Assembly: GCA_003993805.1 (NCBI GenBank)
Contig: RSEF01000004.1
Location: 78,067,536-78,131,535, forward strand
Reading direction: 5' to 3'
DNA length: 64,000 nucleotides
Source of the DNA: Himantopus leucocephalus
Taxonomy: Eukaryota; Chordata; Aves; Charadriiformes; Recurvirostridae
Part shown: piece by piece, positions 1 through 13,300 of the stretch
How the letters are laid out: each line of letters starts with the position of its first letter
Numbering within the stretch: the first letter of the stretch is position 1
The notes under the pieces: model-generated
Seen by the model: the letters and a program-made list of their open reading frames with translations, nothing else
Database searches by the model: none
Told to the model about the DNA's origin: nothing
Translations under genes and position numbers: made by a program

Positions 1-2330
1 TTTCTGTGCACTGGATTCAGGATTTGAACTGTATCTAATATTCCAGGTGATAGTCCTGCATTTTGATCTCAGGATGAAGTTGTTAGCTTTAGGCTTTTGG
101 AAAAATCCACAAAATGAACCCTTTCTGGAGAGCAATTACTGAGACATCATGTGTAGAACAAATTTCTTCATTAGAAGAATGACTTTTTATTAATAGCCAA
201 ACTCTGCTACTGATTTGGCCCTTGCTCAATATGAAGTGATTGCAGAGAGAGACTCTACTTAAAGTGAAAATTAGTCTGGGCACTACCTTGTGCCCATTAG
301 CAAAATAAGTCCTGTCCTTTGATCAACAGTGTTTCTCTTTCACTCGGTTAAAGAGAAAACCTTACTGTATAAAAACAAATGAAGCAATGATGAAACTTAC
401 CCTCACTGGGGAAATGCTAATAAAAAAGTTGGAACAAAAGTGACAATTAGAAAATAAGATGGACTTGTGGGTCCACTGGAAAAGAGGGGTGTTGCCTCCT
501 TTCCATAAGAATGAGTAAGAAAAGTGTTTGAAGAATAGAGGGTGAAAGGGAGTTGTACTACACCTGGCCTTGGGTGTTATAGCAATAAGTATAAGCAGGA
601 GCCTCTCTGCATACCATTCCTTGGCATAAATTACAGCTAATCAGGTCTTATTATTCTGAGAACGGTGTCTCCTCAATATGCTGTTAACTTCAGAGAGTTT
701 CAGAGAGTTCAGTTAGTTAAAAGAGGCTTAGCTGCAAAGTAAAACTACTGAACAGAAAATTGGTTCTGTTTTACCTCAAACCAGGACAGGGGGTCATTTT
801 TACTTTGTCTTAAAACAGAGTAAAGTACACACAAAAGTTCAGAATCCTGTTACTTTCTGAGATATTCATGTTGTTTATGCAGAGAGTTTATGCTACACCT
901 ACCAGAAAATCCAATCAAAATGTTGTTAAAAAAAAGCCTATGTCTAAGTAGACTAAATATGAATGAAATTAGAAACAATGGCCAGTGCACTCAGTTCTGG
1001 CTACTCTTAGAAGTTTAGCTGTCTTTGCCCTGTTCATGGTTTCCAGAGGTGAATATCTGTGAAATTGAGGATTTTACATATAAGCAAAGAAACTATGAAC
1101 AGCTGATGCACACTAAACCATTCAAACTTGATAAAGAAACCCCATTTGATTCCATTACTGACACAGTGGATGGAAATAATAAATAAAGTAAGAGACAATA
1201 CTACAGACATTATCAATATTGTAAAATTCACTTATTCCTGGAAAAGTTATCAAAAATATTATAGTACCTTCAGTTTGATTTTGGCAGGTAGTAAAAATGT
1301 AAGATGGAGGAAGATAGTATCCCTGAACTGAAGTATATTAAATTGATTCTGTTTAAATTATATAAAAGAATAAATAAAGATCTGGTTCTAAGGTTCTCCT
1401 TTTAAGACTGGGAAAAAATTTGGGCCTGTGGATGTGGACAATTTATGAAATTTCTCTAGATCAAAATCACAGCAATATAACCCACAGATATATTTGGAGC
1501 TTGAATCCCATGTAAAGGAAAAAAAAAATGTTAAAAGTCATCCTTGGATTACAACAACAGACAATAAGGGGTTTTTTTCAGCAGAATAATTGGTATATTC
1601 TTTAGATGAGTCAATAAATAGAGAATAAGGAAATAAAAATCAGACGTTGTCTGATCAAGTTAGTGTGGGATTAAAAATGATTTCATTTTGGCCCCAGCAA
1701 AGCAAATTCCATACTTTAGATTTCAAACAGTGATTTGAATATGAATGCTGAGGATCAGGTGGTGATGTTAGACAGAAGCGTAGTAAGCAGTTTTAGTAGT
1801 TATCAGCCTTAGAACACAAGAAAGTATGAATGTCTATAGCAGGTGTGACAGAAATCCATCTCCTCTAGGACCGTCTACAATACTGACCAATAAAATACAA
1901 TGCTTCATCCTAATGCTTTCCCAACCTCTAACTCTTTTCAGCTCTGGACTCCCTAATCCAGATGTAGAATCTGCTTTGTAGACTTCGGTGAATATCTTAC
2001 TTATGATCTGCCCTTGACACGTTCAGATTTAGTAAGTTTTTGATCTTTGCAGTATCCTGTGGCAACAAGTTCAACTTCTTTAATGAAAAATTACATTTTT
2101 TTTTAGATCTGACTGTTAATACCTTACTGATATGTTCTAAACTTTTTGGGTTTTTTTTTAAGACAGAATGAATAATCTCCATCCATTCTGATTTACGTAC
2201 TATTTCCTGATTTTTGAGTTTCCGTGTTGTCCAGAAAATGAGTTATTTAGTTGGTCCTCATACTGTAACCCAGTAAATATAATTTTTGTCATTCTTAGTA
2301 GAAGGTCACAAGATTTTTGATGAAGTGACA
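1..2330. other. Unannotated AT-rich DNA
   Basis: This stretch is AT-rich, and stop codons are frequent in all six frames. The longest open frames are about 60 codons and resemble no protein family I know. I see no repeat tail, tRNA-like fold or exon with paired splice sites. It reads as intergenic or intronic DNA. Confidence 0.6.
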
Positions 2331-2465
2331 GAGCAGCGTATCAGGGTTTGGCTCGCCTCAGCTCGTTTTTGCTTGTTTTAGCAACTCGCTGGTGGCCACT
2401 TGCACACCTGTTTTAACATCAGCTTGTTGAATATCTTTATGGTAGAAGTCTCACAAGCTACATAG

Positions 2466-2975
2466 TCATTGCACGAAAAAACCATTTATTTTGTTTGTGT
2501 CAGGGCACAGCAAAGGCCAAAGACTCCCTAAGGGCCTAGACTGCATCCTTTGGGTGACCCGTACTGGGGCAGGGACACCTCTCAAAGGACTGTGGCCCAG
2601 AGGTAACCCATGCCAGAGCAGGGTAGCAGTAAGAAGCAAGGAGTAGTAGAAAGAAACCTTTGCGCAATGTTCCCAAACTCTTGCACCACCTGTTTCCTCA
2701 CCAAAGGGGTTTGGAAAGACTGAGTATAATGTATGGTGAAAACATGAGTAGTTGAGATGAGGAAGGGGGAGGAGAGGCATTGGACTGAAGCTGAGTCTGA
2801 AGAAGAGGGAGGAGAGGCATTTCCCTAAGTGTTTGTTTAATTATCATTTTGTTTCTCAGTACTTGAATGAATAATTAAAAGCTTCTGATAATTGGAAATA
2901 TATTTAATGAAGTGAAATTTCCTGAGCTGAGATTGTTTAGCTTGTGATAGCTGGCAGTGGTGACCACAGTCAGCA
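2466..2975 (+). mobile_element. Degraded endogenous retrovirus LTR fragment
   Basis: From memory this resembles the 3' half of a common avian ERV LTR. It holds a run with 'cccatgccagagcaggg', then a purine-rich 'agggaggagaggcat', then a T-rich segment with 'gtttctcagtact', then 'aatgaagtgaaatttcctga' near the end, in the order I recall for that family. No terminal TG/CA pair or target duplication is clear, and there is no internal retroviral coding sequence. Divergence looks high. A CR1 tail follows about 100 bp downstream. The family assignment is inference; the order of the segments is what I see. Confidence 0.42.
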
Positions 2976-3069
2976 CAGAGCCCAGGTCACCAGGCAAATC
3001 CATGGTACTGAAGCAAGACCAAGGACAAGCCAGGAATATGAACAGGGAAGATCATAAAGCAGATCGCCC

Positions 3070-3287
3070 TAGAAGATTTAGGGTGGTGAAACAGTGGCAC
3101 AGGTTGCCTGGAGAGGTGGTAGATGCCCCATCCCTGGAAATATTCACGGTGAGGTTGGACAGGGCTCTGAGCAACCTGATCAAGTTGAAGATGTCCCTGC
3201 TCATTGCAGAGGGGTTGGGCTAGATGACATTTAAAGGTCCCTTCCAACCCAAACTATTCTATTCTATTCTATGATTCTGTGATTCAG
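3070..3287 (+). mobile_element. CR1 LINE, 5'-truncated 3' end
   Basis: This is the last ~200 bp of a CR1 retrotransposon. Diagnostic pieces in order are 'ggcacaggttgcctggaga', 'ggtggtagatgccccatccc', 'ggttggacagggctctgagc' and 'gggctagatgac', followed by the tail with repeated 'attct' and 'atgattctgtgattc'. CR1 copies are normally cut short at the 5' end and end in a short tandem tail rather than poly-A, as here. There is no coding capacity. It lies between a degraded LTR and a GC-rich block, so this is a local repeat cluster. Confidence 0.9.
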
Positions 3288-3289
3288 GA

Positions 3290-3640
3290 TCAGCTCCAAT
3301 GACCGTGACCAGGGCCAGAAACAGTCTGGCCTTGCTGGGGAGGTTCATGGAGCAGAAGGGCTGAGGCCACACTGGGACATCAGCCTGCACACTGGGGACA
3401 GGAATGGGCCTGGTGAAGGGGAACCATTGTCAAACACAGCCCTGGGATGGCTGAGCAGGGCTGGCATGTGGAGGAAAGACTGAGGCCAGGCCAAGACATC
3501 TGTGCGGAGGATGGGCCCGCCTCGGGGGGTAGGGCAGGGCTGTGGTGGAGCTCTTGGTTTTGTCAGTCCTTTGTCAGTTAAGGGGAAACTAGCTGGGAAC
3601 CAGTGACGAGGAGAGGACTGTGACTGGAAAACATAGAAAG
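3290..3640 (+). repeat. GC-rich block, possible repeat family Y copy
   Basis: The block is GC-rich against AT-rich flanks and begins directly after the CR1 tail. It contains 'gaggccacactgggacatca' and, about 100 bp later, 'gaggccaggccaagacatct'. Similar short cores occur on the opposite strand in the GC-rich blocks at 19.5 kb and 41.4 kb, suggesting a dispersed family. The open frames here have no recognisable motif. The alternative is an independent GC-rich patch with chance similarity. Confidence 0.35.
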
Positions 3641-3846
3641 TAATCCCCAAATGGATCCCAACACTGTTGAAGAAGGGACCTCCCTTTATCGATGTTGACA
3701 GTTCCCTATGGTTCCAACTCTTCCCTGCCTGAGGAAGGCTGGTGACATCAATCTTAGGACCTAGAGGGTCCTAAACCCTCCCTAGACCTAGAAGGATGGG
3801 CATAACAGCAGAGGAGAGGCAGTTTTAATGAAAAAAAATTCTTGGC

Positions 3847-3861
3847 TATATATATATATAT
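3847..3861. repeat. Short TA microsatellite
   Basis: About seven uninterrupted TA units in AT-rich DNA. Confidence 0.8.
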
Positions 3862-4284
3862 TCATAATATTTATGATGCGTTTCCTTTTGCTTATACTAA
3901 GATTTTGATCTTAGGGACACTTTCCTATACTTTTGATCATACTTGTTTCCATTCTCTGAACTTTTTCCATTTTTATTTTATTCTTACTGAGGAGAGTGAA
4001 GCAGAATTTTACACAGGACTCAAAATGTAGGAGAATATTGGATCTGTAAAGTGGAAAAAAATATGGCATTTAATAAAATATTAATTTTTTTACTAACTCC
4101 TAATATCCTGATTTGCTTTTATGACCACTACTGAATATTGAGCTAATGTTTTTTATGACACCTGCTTTTGTAACCCCAAGCTGTGCTTGCGAGGGGTTGA
4201 CTGTCAGCTCAGAGCTGATCACTTTTTATGAGAAGTTAGAATGGTTTATTTAATTTCTTATTAGAATCGTAAAGACAATTATTA

Positions 4285-4760
4285 TTGCCTTTAATCTTGT
4301 GTTTATTCGTATTGAACTTCTTCTGCCATTTAATACCCAGTTTCTTTAAGATCCTCCTGCAATTACTCACAATCAACCTTTATCTTTACTGGTTTATCCG
4401 GAATAAACTCCTGTCACCAGCAAACTTTGTCACTTTGCTTCTTGCCCATTTGCTAAGTTGTATATGAATACTTTCACAGGTCTTATCAGCGTAACTCACC
4501 ACCACCAGCTCAGTGTAGGCCACCAGTAGTTGACCTTTCTTTCCTGTGAGAACTACCTGACTTTTCCTGACTTCATTTCCTATCTTTCTGTAAATAATTT
4601 AACCTTGCAAAGCTCTTTTATGCCATTGCTACTTAGTTCCTTTAAAAGCATTTGACAATAAACTCTCCAAAGCCTTTGGAAACCCAAGAAAACTTTACCC
4701 ATTAGGTCACCTTTATCTTAAAGGCTCTTTGGGGAAGCAATTTGATTTTCATTAACGTTC
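4285..4760 (-). mobile_element. Ancient CR1/L3-type LINE fragment
   Basis: On the plus strand I read, in order, segments matching the inverted body of old amniote CR1/L3 elements: 'cttctgccatttaataccca', 'agatcctcctgcaattactc', 'tcaccagcaaactttgtcac', 'ttcctatctttctgtaaata' and 'cctttggaaacccaagaaaa'. The coding direction is therefore minus, and the region corresponds to the reverse transcriptase C-terminal part. Many stops and indels interrupt it, so it is a fossil. Family order is from memory; the colinearity over ~470 bp makes chance unlikely. Confidence 0.62.
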
Positions 4761-5004
4761 ACCAAAAACCATAAGGTACTAATTTTCTGATGATAGAAAA
4801 TTGGAAGTTTTCATCAATACAGAAGTTGTTCAGAATATCTGATAGGAAGAATTAGATGACCTTAAAAATGGGATGAAGTAATGGGGGTTCATCCCTTTAT
4901 GTATTAATGAAAATAATTTCTGGTATAAACTGTGATTTTTATACTAAATAACATCCAAAGTGGAGGAAATGAACATCCTACACAATTACAGAATGACTAG
5001 AGTC

Positions 5005-5029
5005 TTTCTGATAGAGGCTCTATCAGAAA
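5005..5029. repeat. 12-bp perfect inverted repeat
   Basis: A 12-bp arm (tttctgatagag) is followed after one base by its exact reverse complement. It lies between two ancient CR1 fragments of opposite orientation. It could extrude as a cruciform; no function is evident. Confidence 0.6.
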
Positions 5030-5049
5030 AGGTATTTCTGTTATAGAAA

Positions 5050-5465
5050 AAGAAGTAGTAATGACATTTTACAAGGCATTGGTAAAATCCTATATAGAAA
5101 CTTTTGCATAGTTCTGGACATCTTTTTTAAGATCAGGTGTACAGAAAGGTTATTAAGATGACCAGAAGGATGGAAACTTTATTTTATAGAAGGAAACTCA
5201 ATAAGCATAGTCTGTTTGGTAAAGTGAAGCCTGGGAGAGGATATATTTGCTTTTTAGAAATAAATACCAGAGAAAGGGATAACTTAAGCTAAAAGACAAT
5301 GTTTGCACAAGAACAAACAGGTATAAACTCTTTGTGACTAAATTTAGGTTATGAGTTACAGGAATGTTTCTAAGCATGAGAAAAATGAATATTGAAAAGA
5401 CTATGAATGGGATTATTTCATGAAGTCTTCTGGGATAGCAGGGCACATAGTCTATTACAATAAAA
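5050..5465 (+). mobile_element. Ancient CR1/L3-type LINE fragment
   Basis: Colinear remnants of an old CR1 3' region are visible: 'acaaggcattggtaaaatcc', 'catagttctggacatc', 'caagaacaaacaggtataaa', 'gaatgtttctaagcatgaga' and 'ctatgaatgggattatttca'. These follow the order of the RT C-terminus into the 3' region in amniote CR1/L3, read on the plus strand. Short indels and stops are frequent and no reading frame survives. The neighbouring fragment at 4.3-4.8 kb runs the other way, so these are separate insertions or an inverted copy. Confidence 0.55.
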
Positions 5466-8400
5466 TGTCTGCAGTCGAAAGATATCTGTGACCTTTGAGT
5501 GAAGTAGAACTATATTTTCCTGCTTCTTCCTCCCCCCTTTTTTTTTTTTCTTTCCCATACAGATTTGCTTGGGTTTACTTAGGGGTATACTTTTGGCTAC
5601 ATGAAACACAGTGATAAGGAAAACTGGAGTGGCCCATACTGTGATTCAGCTTTGGAGTATGTTCTATGACAATAAAATCACGGTTTACTGAGGTGCCCTA
5701 AGGTGACAGGAGAAAATGAGGAAGAACCTCAGCAGCCCACAGACCTGTGAAGGCAACTATCTAGCAGTGGAGAACGTTCTGTGTATGTAATGTGTTAATT
5801 CATTCCCAATAATAAGATGAACAGAGTTTGAATTAGGCTATGGAAAATGTGATAGAAAACTGAAATCCCAAAGAAATAGGAAATGCAAATGTATCTGTAA
5901 TCAGGAGGAGACCACATAAATCACTGGGAATAGCATAAGTTTATTCAAAATGATGAAGTCAGAATACTGTTATCAGAAACAAGTCTTTTCTTTGAGTTGC
6001 TTAAATTAATATAGACATACTGTACTTGCAGAAGAATTTTGACTTTGGGATAAGTTGTATATTTACCAGTTATAATATAATAATGATAACATTAAAATCT
6101 TGAACTTTTTCAAATAGCACTTTACTTCAGCCTTTGCATGCAGCTACGGTATTTGTTCATTTATGTTTCTTTTTACACATTGCTGAGGATACCACTTACA
6201 AGTCACTCAGAGGAAACATTTAATTCAAACTTGAGGTTTATGTAGACAAAGAGGCTAAGTGGAATTTAACACAAAGCGGCTTTTTGCTTCTTACAAAGAA
6301 TACAGAGGACAGAAGGAAGGTTGGTCACATGAAGAAATAAAAAGGAAAGAGCCTTTGATCTTGTACCCTCTGCCATAAGTAGAGAGAAGAAAAAATATGA
6401 ACTGAAGAATGACTTTTTTCCCTTATTGCCTTTCACATTATCTCTTTCTTACAAACTTTCATTTTTAACATTCTTCCAAAGAGTTTGGGTTATAAGGGTT
6501 TTCTAGAACTTTATGGTCAACAGCAGAAACCTAAAGAAAAACCTGAATTTTTCCAGCTTCTTCCTCTGCTAGTTTGAAGGCTGTTAGTTGTGCTTTGTTT
6601 TTCAATGAGAGCAGTGGCAGAAGGAACATCATGCAGAACAGGAATGTAATGATGTAGTCTGACTGCCTCTGTTCAACATGCTGTGCTGAGCACACTTTGC
6701 CATTTTAATATCCTCCATTTTTTGTTAGAATTTTTACATTTTTAAGGAAAAGAATCCTCGTACCCATTTTTACACACTAACATTTTCATTTCAAGGATGT
6801 GTTGCATGTGGGCATCCAAGAAACATGTAATGTTCCTAAAATCCTTAAAAATTATTGAATCATTAAGAAACACCACTACACTTGAGAAAAAATATTTTAT
6901 ACAGAATGATGATTGCTAAAGCACTAAAGATAGTAAGTAATTCAATAAAATTTAAGAGAACAAGGTGAAGGACAAGTATCTGTGACCCCTGCCTTTTCTT
7001 AGCTGATGTATACAATGACAAGATTTGTGACACAACTACCTTTTATTAATCTTAGAAAGGATTTGTAAAGGAGGGGAGAGGTGAATGCTCTTACCCGTAA
7101 GAGGGGAGGAGAAGTGTTGCCTGAGATCCAATTAGGGGTGAATTCTTGTTATATTACTTTTATTAATACTTATATTATGGTAACACCATAAAAAAAGGCA
7201 GGCAAAGATGTGCATAGTCTTAATTAAAGGGGTCATAATTTGAATTAGAAGTAATAAAATTTTAAACTAAGTATCAGGAAGGAAAATGTCCTAAATGTGT
7301 CATATAGCAATATACTACACTACCCAGTTAGAATGCATGTAAAGGTACCTAACATAGAAATGAAAATTACTCTGCACAGTAGGAAACTTGACCATCCTTT
7401 CTAGATGAACCACTTCCAGCAAACGACAAACCCTTCTCGTGCAACAGTGTCACTGCAGTATGCAATGAGAAGAAAGTACCATGACCACACAGAAAGGTCA
7501 GAAATCTTAGTTACTGCACCCCTGCTCCCAACGAATAGTCTGTGTGCCTGCAAGTTTCATGCACCTTCTGCAAGCTATCACCATCATTCTGAAGGTTATA
7601 ATTATGAGGCCCACAATAAGCACATTTTGTTTGGAAATTCCACCTCAGACTCTGTTCTTCACATCTCTGTTTAAATATTGGTTGCTTTTCCAATATGTGT
7701 GCTTTTTGGATGGTTCTCCTAGAAATAGCTCCTTAACAGCTCTGGTAGTTATATCATTTTACATCAGCAGAAAGAACTAAGCAACTTTTACAACTTGGTT
7801 AAGTATCTAGTTTGTATGAGCCTTGTCCCTTGCTTTCTTAGCTGTAGAGAAGTCTTGTTCAGTAAAAATACACTTTTAATAAACTGATGGTGGAGTTATT
7901 CTAACATTTTAGAAATAGGTTTCCCTTAAAAGGAAGGGAGGAAAACAGTGGTGTTGCACTCTCTCTATATATATTTTGTTCCTATTGTCTTATATATTAG
8001 TAACTGAGCTTGACTTTATGGCGTTTTTATGTACTTTCTAGCAGAATTGTCTCTTTGTAGTTTGGGCACCAGTGCCCAAATAAGACTGGAGTGTTTCCTA
8101 TAAAAATAAATTGCATTAAGAAATATTAAAAACAGGTAAGCAATTTCCTTTCCAGCTAGAAAGCAACCTATTACAAAGCCCACAAATCTTCCCTAGCTTG
8201 GCAAAGATCTAAGTATTTTCACTAATTCTCATGTAGCTGGGAGATAATATTTGAATACTGAGCATATATGCAGTCTAATTCAGTCAACTCTTGCTTTCTT
8301 GCAACATAATTGACAGAGGGCTGTGAGGAGGAAAATTTTTGCATGAAGATTGTTATAACTTAATGAACCTTGTGAGTTTGATGTGCTGAAGCTGAAAAAG

Positions 8401-10085
8401 GGTGTATTTGAATGTGAAGAGATGGGAAATAAAGTATGAGGTTTTGAAATTTTCTAAGCTGTCTCAGCAAAAGGCAATGATGTGCCATCAAATGAGTGTT
8501 TCTTCAGGCAAATGGTGGAGGGGGTTATCTCAAGCCTAAGTAGAAATAAAATCTTCATTTTCTCCAGTCTTCTATTTTTGTGGAGTATTTTGTGAAACAA
8601 AGACTGTGGTGGCCCCATTCTAAATATTCAAGTTGCTATCATTTCTTCATTGACAACTATTTTATTCTGTAGAAAAGGCTTCTGTGACTCATTTCTTGTC
8701 CATATTTTTGCCTGACAAGCTCTGATCTTTTTAAAGGAAATTGCCCTGTTCCATGTCTGTTCCTCTTTGAAAAATAATAATAAAAATAATAAATTGTATG
8801 TTGTATGCATGGATTGAAATACAAGAACTGCAATCTGAATCTTTTATAATACTTGTGTCAAAAGGACAATTCATTCCAAGGAGATAGGTTGAGGATCAAA
8901 GCCTGATCTTATTGCAGTTCTGCCTAAATGAACAGTTTCAAACTTCTGCCAGCCCTTACTTGCTATGCTACCAGCAAATGTCACTGAGGAGATTAGCAAT
9001 GTGTTTAGGTAATTTGGGCTTCTAGACACAGAAAAAGTGATCATTTTACTGTGATATTTGTGTGTGCCCATACCCTTTCAATACAGCTCGCGTTCATTTG
9101 TAAGATAGGATATTCTCTTCTACACCCAGTGGAGCGTAGAAAATTCAGTTGGTAATCTTTTCCTGATCCCTGGAGCTCATGGCACACAGGAGGAGTAATC
9201 TGCAAATCCTGTTCCTACCAAAATTCATTTAAGTGAAAAATACTCAATAGCTTTTGGGATCATGACTTTTGTATAATGCATTGTCAGCAGCAGCTTGAAT
9301 GGGACTGTAGCACATTTTCACATCTAATTTGTATCTCTTTCTCTCCCTTTTTCTGGATAATCTGCATCGCACAGTGGGAAAATATTGTTTCTTTGAGAGG
9401 CAGGGGGTTGCAGTTCCTGCTGAGTTTACAACTAATAGGTGTTGTAAACTATTGCCTTAGAGCGTGATAGTCTGATTAGAAATATCTTGCCTCTGAGAAG
9501 AGGAAGGGCTCCCACATTCCATTGACTTTCAAACCCAGCAGGAACATAGAGCCAGGAGCTACGGTTTCTTTCATATTTACCTCTGTCTTTGTCCTCATTT
9601 AATAACTCTTTCATTCCACATAGAGAACGCTCCTTTTAGGATTTCTGAGATATTAGCACAAAGATTGCAAAAAATCCTGGGACAAACTTGTAAAAAAATT
9701 GGACATGGAAACCTCAAAGATAGATGCTATTAAAAATAAAGTGAAAATGAAATGCAATCAGGAATGATTTAGGATTGGAAAGAGAGGACGTGGCATTAGG
9801 ATAACGCTGGTCACTTTAATTTGTCACAAGGAAACTGTACTCATGAAAGGGGCCATTATGCCTTCCCCACTGCCCAGGTTTTGCCTGTTGCCCTCTTCCG
9901 TCAACACTGATGTTCTTGTGGCTTTGCAGTGAGGTGGATAAGGGAACTGATGTAGCTAAAAATAATCTTTTGCCATTGTGTTGGTGTAACAATCAAAATG
10001 TAAACACGAGCTCATGGAAATCTAATAAGTGTATTTAAAAAAATGTTTCTGTTCAGCAATGGGTAGACCTCAGTCACAGCCCTTC
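5466..10085. other. Unannotated AT-rich DNA with a poly-T run
   Basis: No gene or clear transposable element is visible. A C-to-T homopolymer transition ('ccccccttttttt...') sits near 5530-5550. Open frames up to 89 codons (7405-7674, plus) lack Kozak-like context or family resemblance. The DNA reads as unique intergenic or intronic sequence. Confidence 0.55.
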
Positions 10086-10089
10086 AATC

Positions 10090-10390
10090 AGTAAGGAATG
10101 CAGCAGTTCGAAATTAACAGTAGAAACTGAATATAGTTCAGAGAAGACAAACAAACATGATGAAAGGTTTGGATAATTGAACCTGGAAAGAATGGTTAAA
10201 ACAGAGCTGGTTTTGTTTGGCCTAAAGAAAACAATGTTAAGGAGAGAGGTAGTAACTATCTACGCAAATGTAGAGGGACATAATAAAGGTGAAGGGATCA
10301 ATTATTTTCAATAGCCAACAAGTACAGAATGAGCAGTAATGGTTCTTAAGCAGCAGGAAAAAAAATAGTAATAGCATTTTGTGACCTTTG
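10090..10390 (+). mobile_element. Probable ancient CR1 3' region
   Basis: The segment 'gagctggttttgtttggcct' followed by 'aaagaaaacaatgttaagga', 'gtagtaactatctacgcaaa' and 'caagtacagaatgagcagta' matches the usual order in old CR1 3' regions, where a gctggttttgtttagcc-type string precedes the gaggagac-type string. Decay is heavy and the edges are uncertain. Confidence 0.42.
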
Positions 10391-13300
10391 ATGTGTTCAA
10401 AATGCAGGGCAAACAGTAATTTTCACAATATTTCTCTGTATGAAGTGAATATTATCAATGCCTTTTAAAGATGAAGATGCTGAGGTAAAATATGTTTGCT
10501 GAATTTCCCTAGTTCAATTAATGAAAAGCCTAGACTTATATCTGAAAAGGTTTATATTTCTTTCATGATTGACATATCATTAGGTGCTCAAGATTGAATC
10601 CCAAAAGGGACTGACCATTGCTGAATGTTGGGTGGAACACCTAGGCTCCATGTACACTGAAAGGAAACAACAAGCACTTCACAATGGATTCCACAGAAAG
10701 GAAAAGAAAAAAAAACACCACTCTCTAGAAAAAAATGCTGCCTAGAGTTATAGACCATAGAAACAATATTAAAAACAAGGACTTTCTTGAATTTCATCTC
10801 TCTTAGGGACTCAGTAACTTTACTAGGGCTGCTCACAGATACTATTTTAGGTTGAGAGCACAGAGTCTTTCCCTAAAGGTAATTATTTGGAATTTGAGCC
10901 TTAAGGCCTTCCATTTCGATTTATTCTTCAAAGAATGCAGAACTCTTCAGAAAAAAACAATTAGGTTTTTTGTGAAGATTTACACTCAGAAAAAAACCTA
11001 AAATATTTTGGGACACGTATGTTATAGGGCACATATGCCCATATTTAAAGATATTTTCATATTTGGACTGAAAGTTTGTCTCAAATGAAGTCAAAATCTT
11101 GCTATTGTCTTCAAAGGTTCTAGGAGTTAATTTTCATGTTTTATATTGTTGTCTCGATCAGTCTCAATAATGTCACTAAAGTCATTTTTTTTAGGAAATT
11201 CGTGTAGGGTGCACAGAAGTGTGTTAGATGTTTTACAGTCATACATAAGTTGCGACTCTGAAGTGCTTTCAGTTTAATTAGAAAATTTGCATAAGGAAGG
11301 GAAAGGCAAAAAAAAGGATAGGACAGAATTAGTTTCCTTTTCCCCCCTTTTTTAGTATTTGACTCTCACTTGTTTGCTTTCACTTAGCTACCTTAGAATG
11401 AAATAATAATGCAGGGTTTTTTTCTTCAGTTGATAACAAATAAAAATATACTCTGACCCCACCTTATTGCACAGTTTCAGGATTCTTAAAGTCCATTAAA
11501 GTAACTTTATCTTCAGCTGATTATCATTCTCACTACATTATTATTTCCCCAACCTATGCTCCTTACCTCAGCATGCTTCAATTTAAAGTTGCTCTCATTA
11601 TATCTGTGAGTATGCCTTGTCAGGAACTGTTCTGTCAGGCCACTTGATTAGGATTTTTTATAGATTAGACCAAAAAGAGGTTCCATTTTTAACCCATTTG
11701 ATGAAGAAATTGAGATTTTTCTCACATGTGCATCCCTTAGATGGAGTGCTGGTGCATTAAGTGAGAATTAGGATATTGCGAAAAAAAGACTAGCCTAATT
11801 TCCCCTACTCTTCTAATCTCTGTAAATTCTCTTAGTACTTTTCACCATAATATACATCCTTGTGCCAAGAAATGGCTTGAATTCTTGCAGCATAGGACTC
11901 CCAGGACCTTTAAGCAACATCTTAAAGAGAACTGCAGGCAACTGCCTTTGCCCAGGTGATCAGTTTGAATTCCATTTAAAAAGCAGAGGACGTAGCTCTT
12001 TTTGATTCTAAATAAACAATTGGAAGTTAAGTTTACTAGGAGAAGAAAAAAAGTTTTTTATTACCTAAGTAAATCTCTGTTTTGAACTGTTTGAAACTTT
12101 ATATTTCACAGAGGGTACTCAGAGACCTAACATAGCCACATTCATATACCTGATATTCCTATATTATGACATAATTTATCTTGTTAACTATTTAGCACTG
12201 AAGCATTGGTCCTGTAGGTTTAGCCAGCGTGGTTTGAGTATTGAGCATGAATTCTGGAGAACCTGCTGTGGAAAGATATTCTTTTTATGACCAGTAAAAA
12301 TATGGTAAGTGGATGAAATTCTGGCCAGTTAAATATTTACAGAGATATGCTCAGGAAATTTTCAATTGTGTGGCTTTAATTCCAGAATACAGGAAGTCAC
12401 AGCTAAAGACCATCTGCTGTAGCAGATAACAATGTACTGATGCTGTCAAATCTCATGAGCAAAACAGGATTGCTACCCTGTAGCACACTACAGAAAAGCA
12501 GATGTAGTGAATCTATATCTGTGGCGTTTACAACCACTTGCCTGCTGAAAAGAATTGAACTCATTTCTTCCTTTAGAAGCCACAAAAGTTGAATCCTCTG
12601 ATTCACCAAACAACTCCATTGTCATCATGTCATCTAGATAGCATGGTCTATAAGAAACCTGTTATAAAAAAGCTAAGTAGACTTTACTGATGCTTATTAA
12701 AAATACCTCTTCTTGAACCTCTCTTCTGCTCTCCTCTTCCTAATTGTACACTTCTTTATACAGTGTTCACTAATCAATTCAAATTATTTGCAAGCTGCAG
12801 TTCCAAGCTCCATCAATATTATCAACAAATCCTTACTTACAGAAAGGATGGCTCCTACTGACCCTGGCAAAGCATATCCTTATCTCTTTCATACTGTGAT
12901 AAACATCTGGAAGGGTTTGGCCACAGCACTAGTACCAGTAATTCTTTATCATTTAAAACCCTCATAGAGAACGAGGTGTAACGCTTGTCATTTCCATTTT
13001 TTCCAGTGAGGTAGAATTATTGGACTGTAGAGTTTTTGCTTCTGTATTGTAGTAGATTCAGCTTCCAAATTCTTTAAATCAAAAAAGTTTATAGCTGTCT
13101 GTCATAGTGAAAAATAACTCTTTTTCAAAAAAATTAAGACTGGGAAGTTTTATCTTTAGGTATCTGCTCTAATAACTGTGAAAATTCCACATGTCCAAAC
13201 ATATCAACTGTGAAATTTATTAAAAATATTTTAAGAATCAGTATTTATTGAGAAGGAGAAAAATCAGCTGAAGTATAAAGGAACAACTTTGTGAGAAAAA

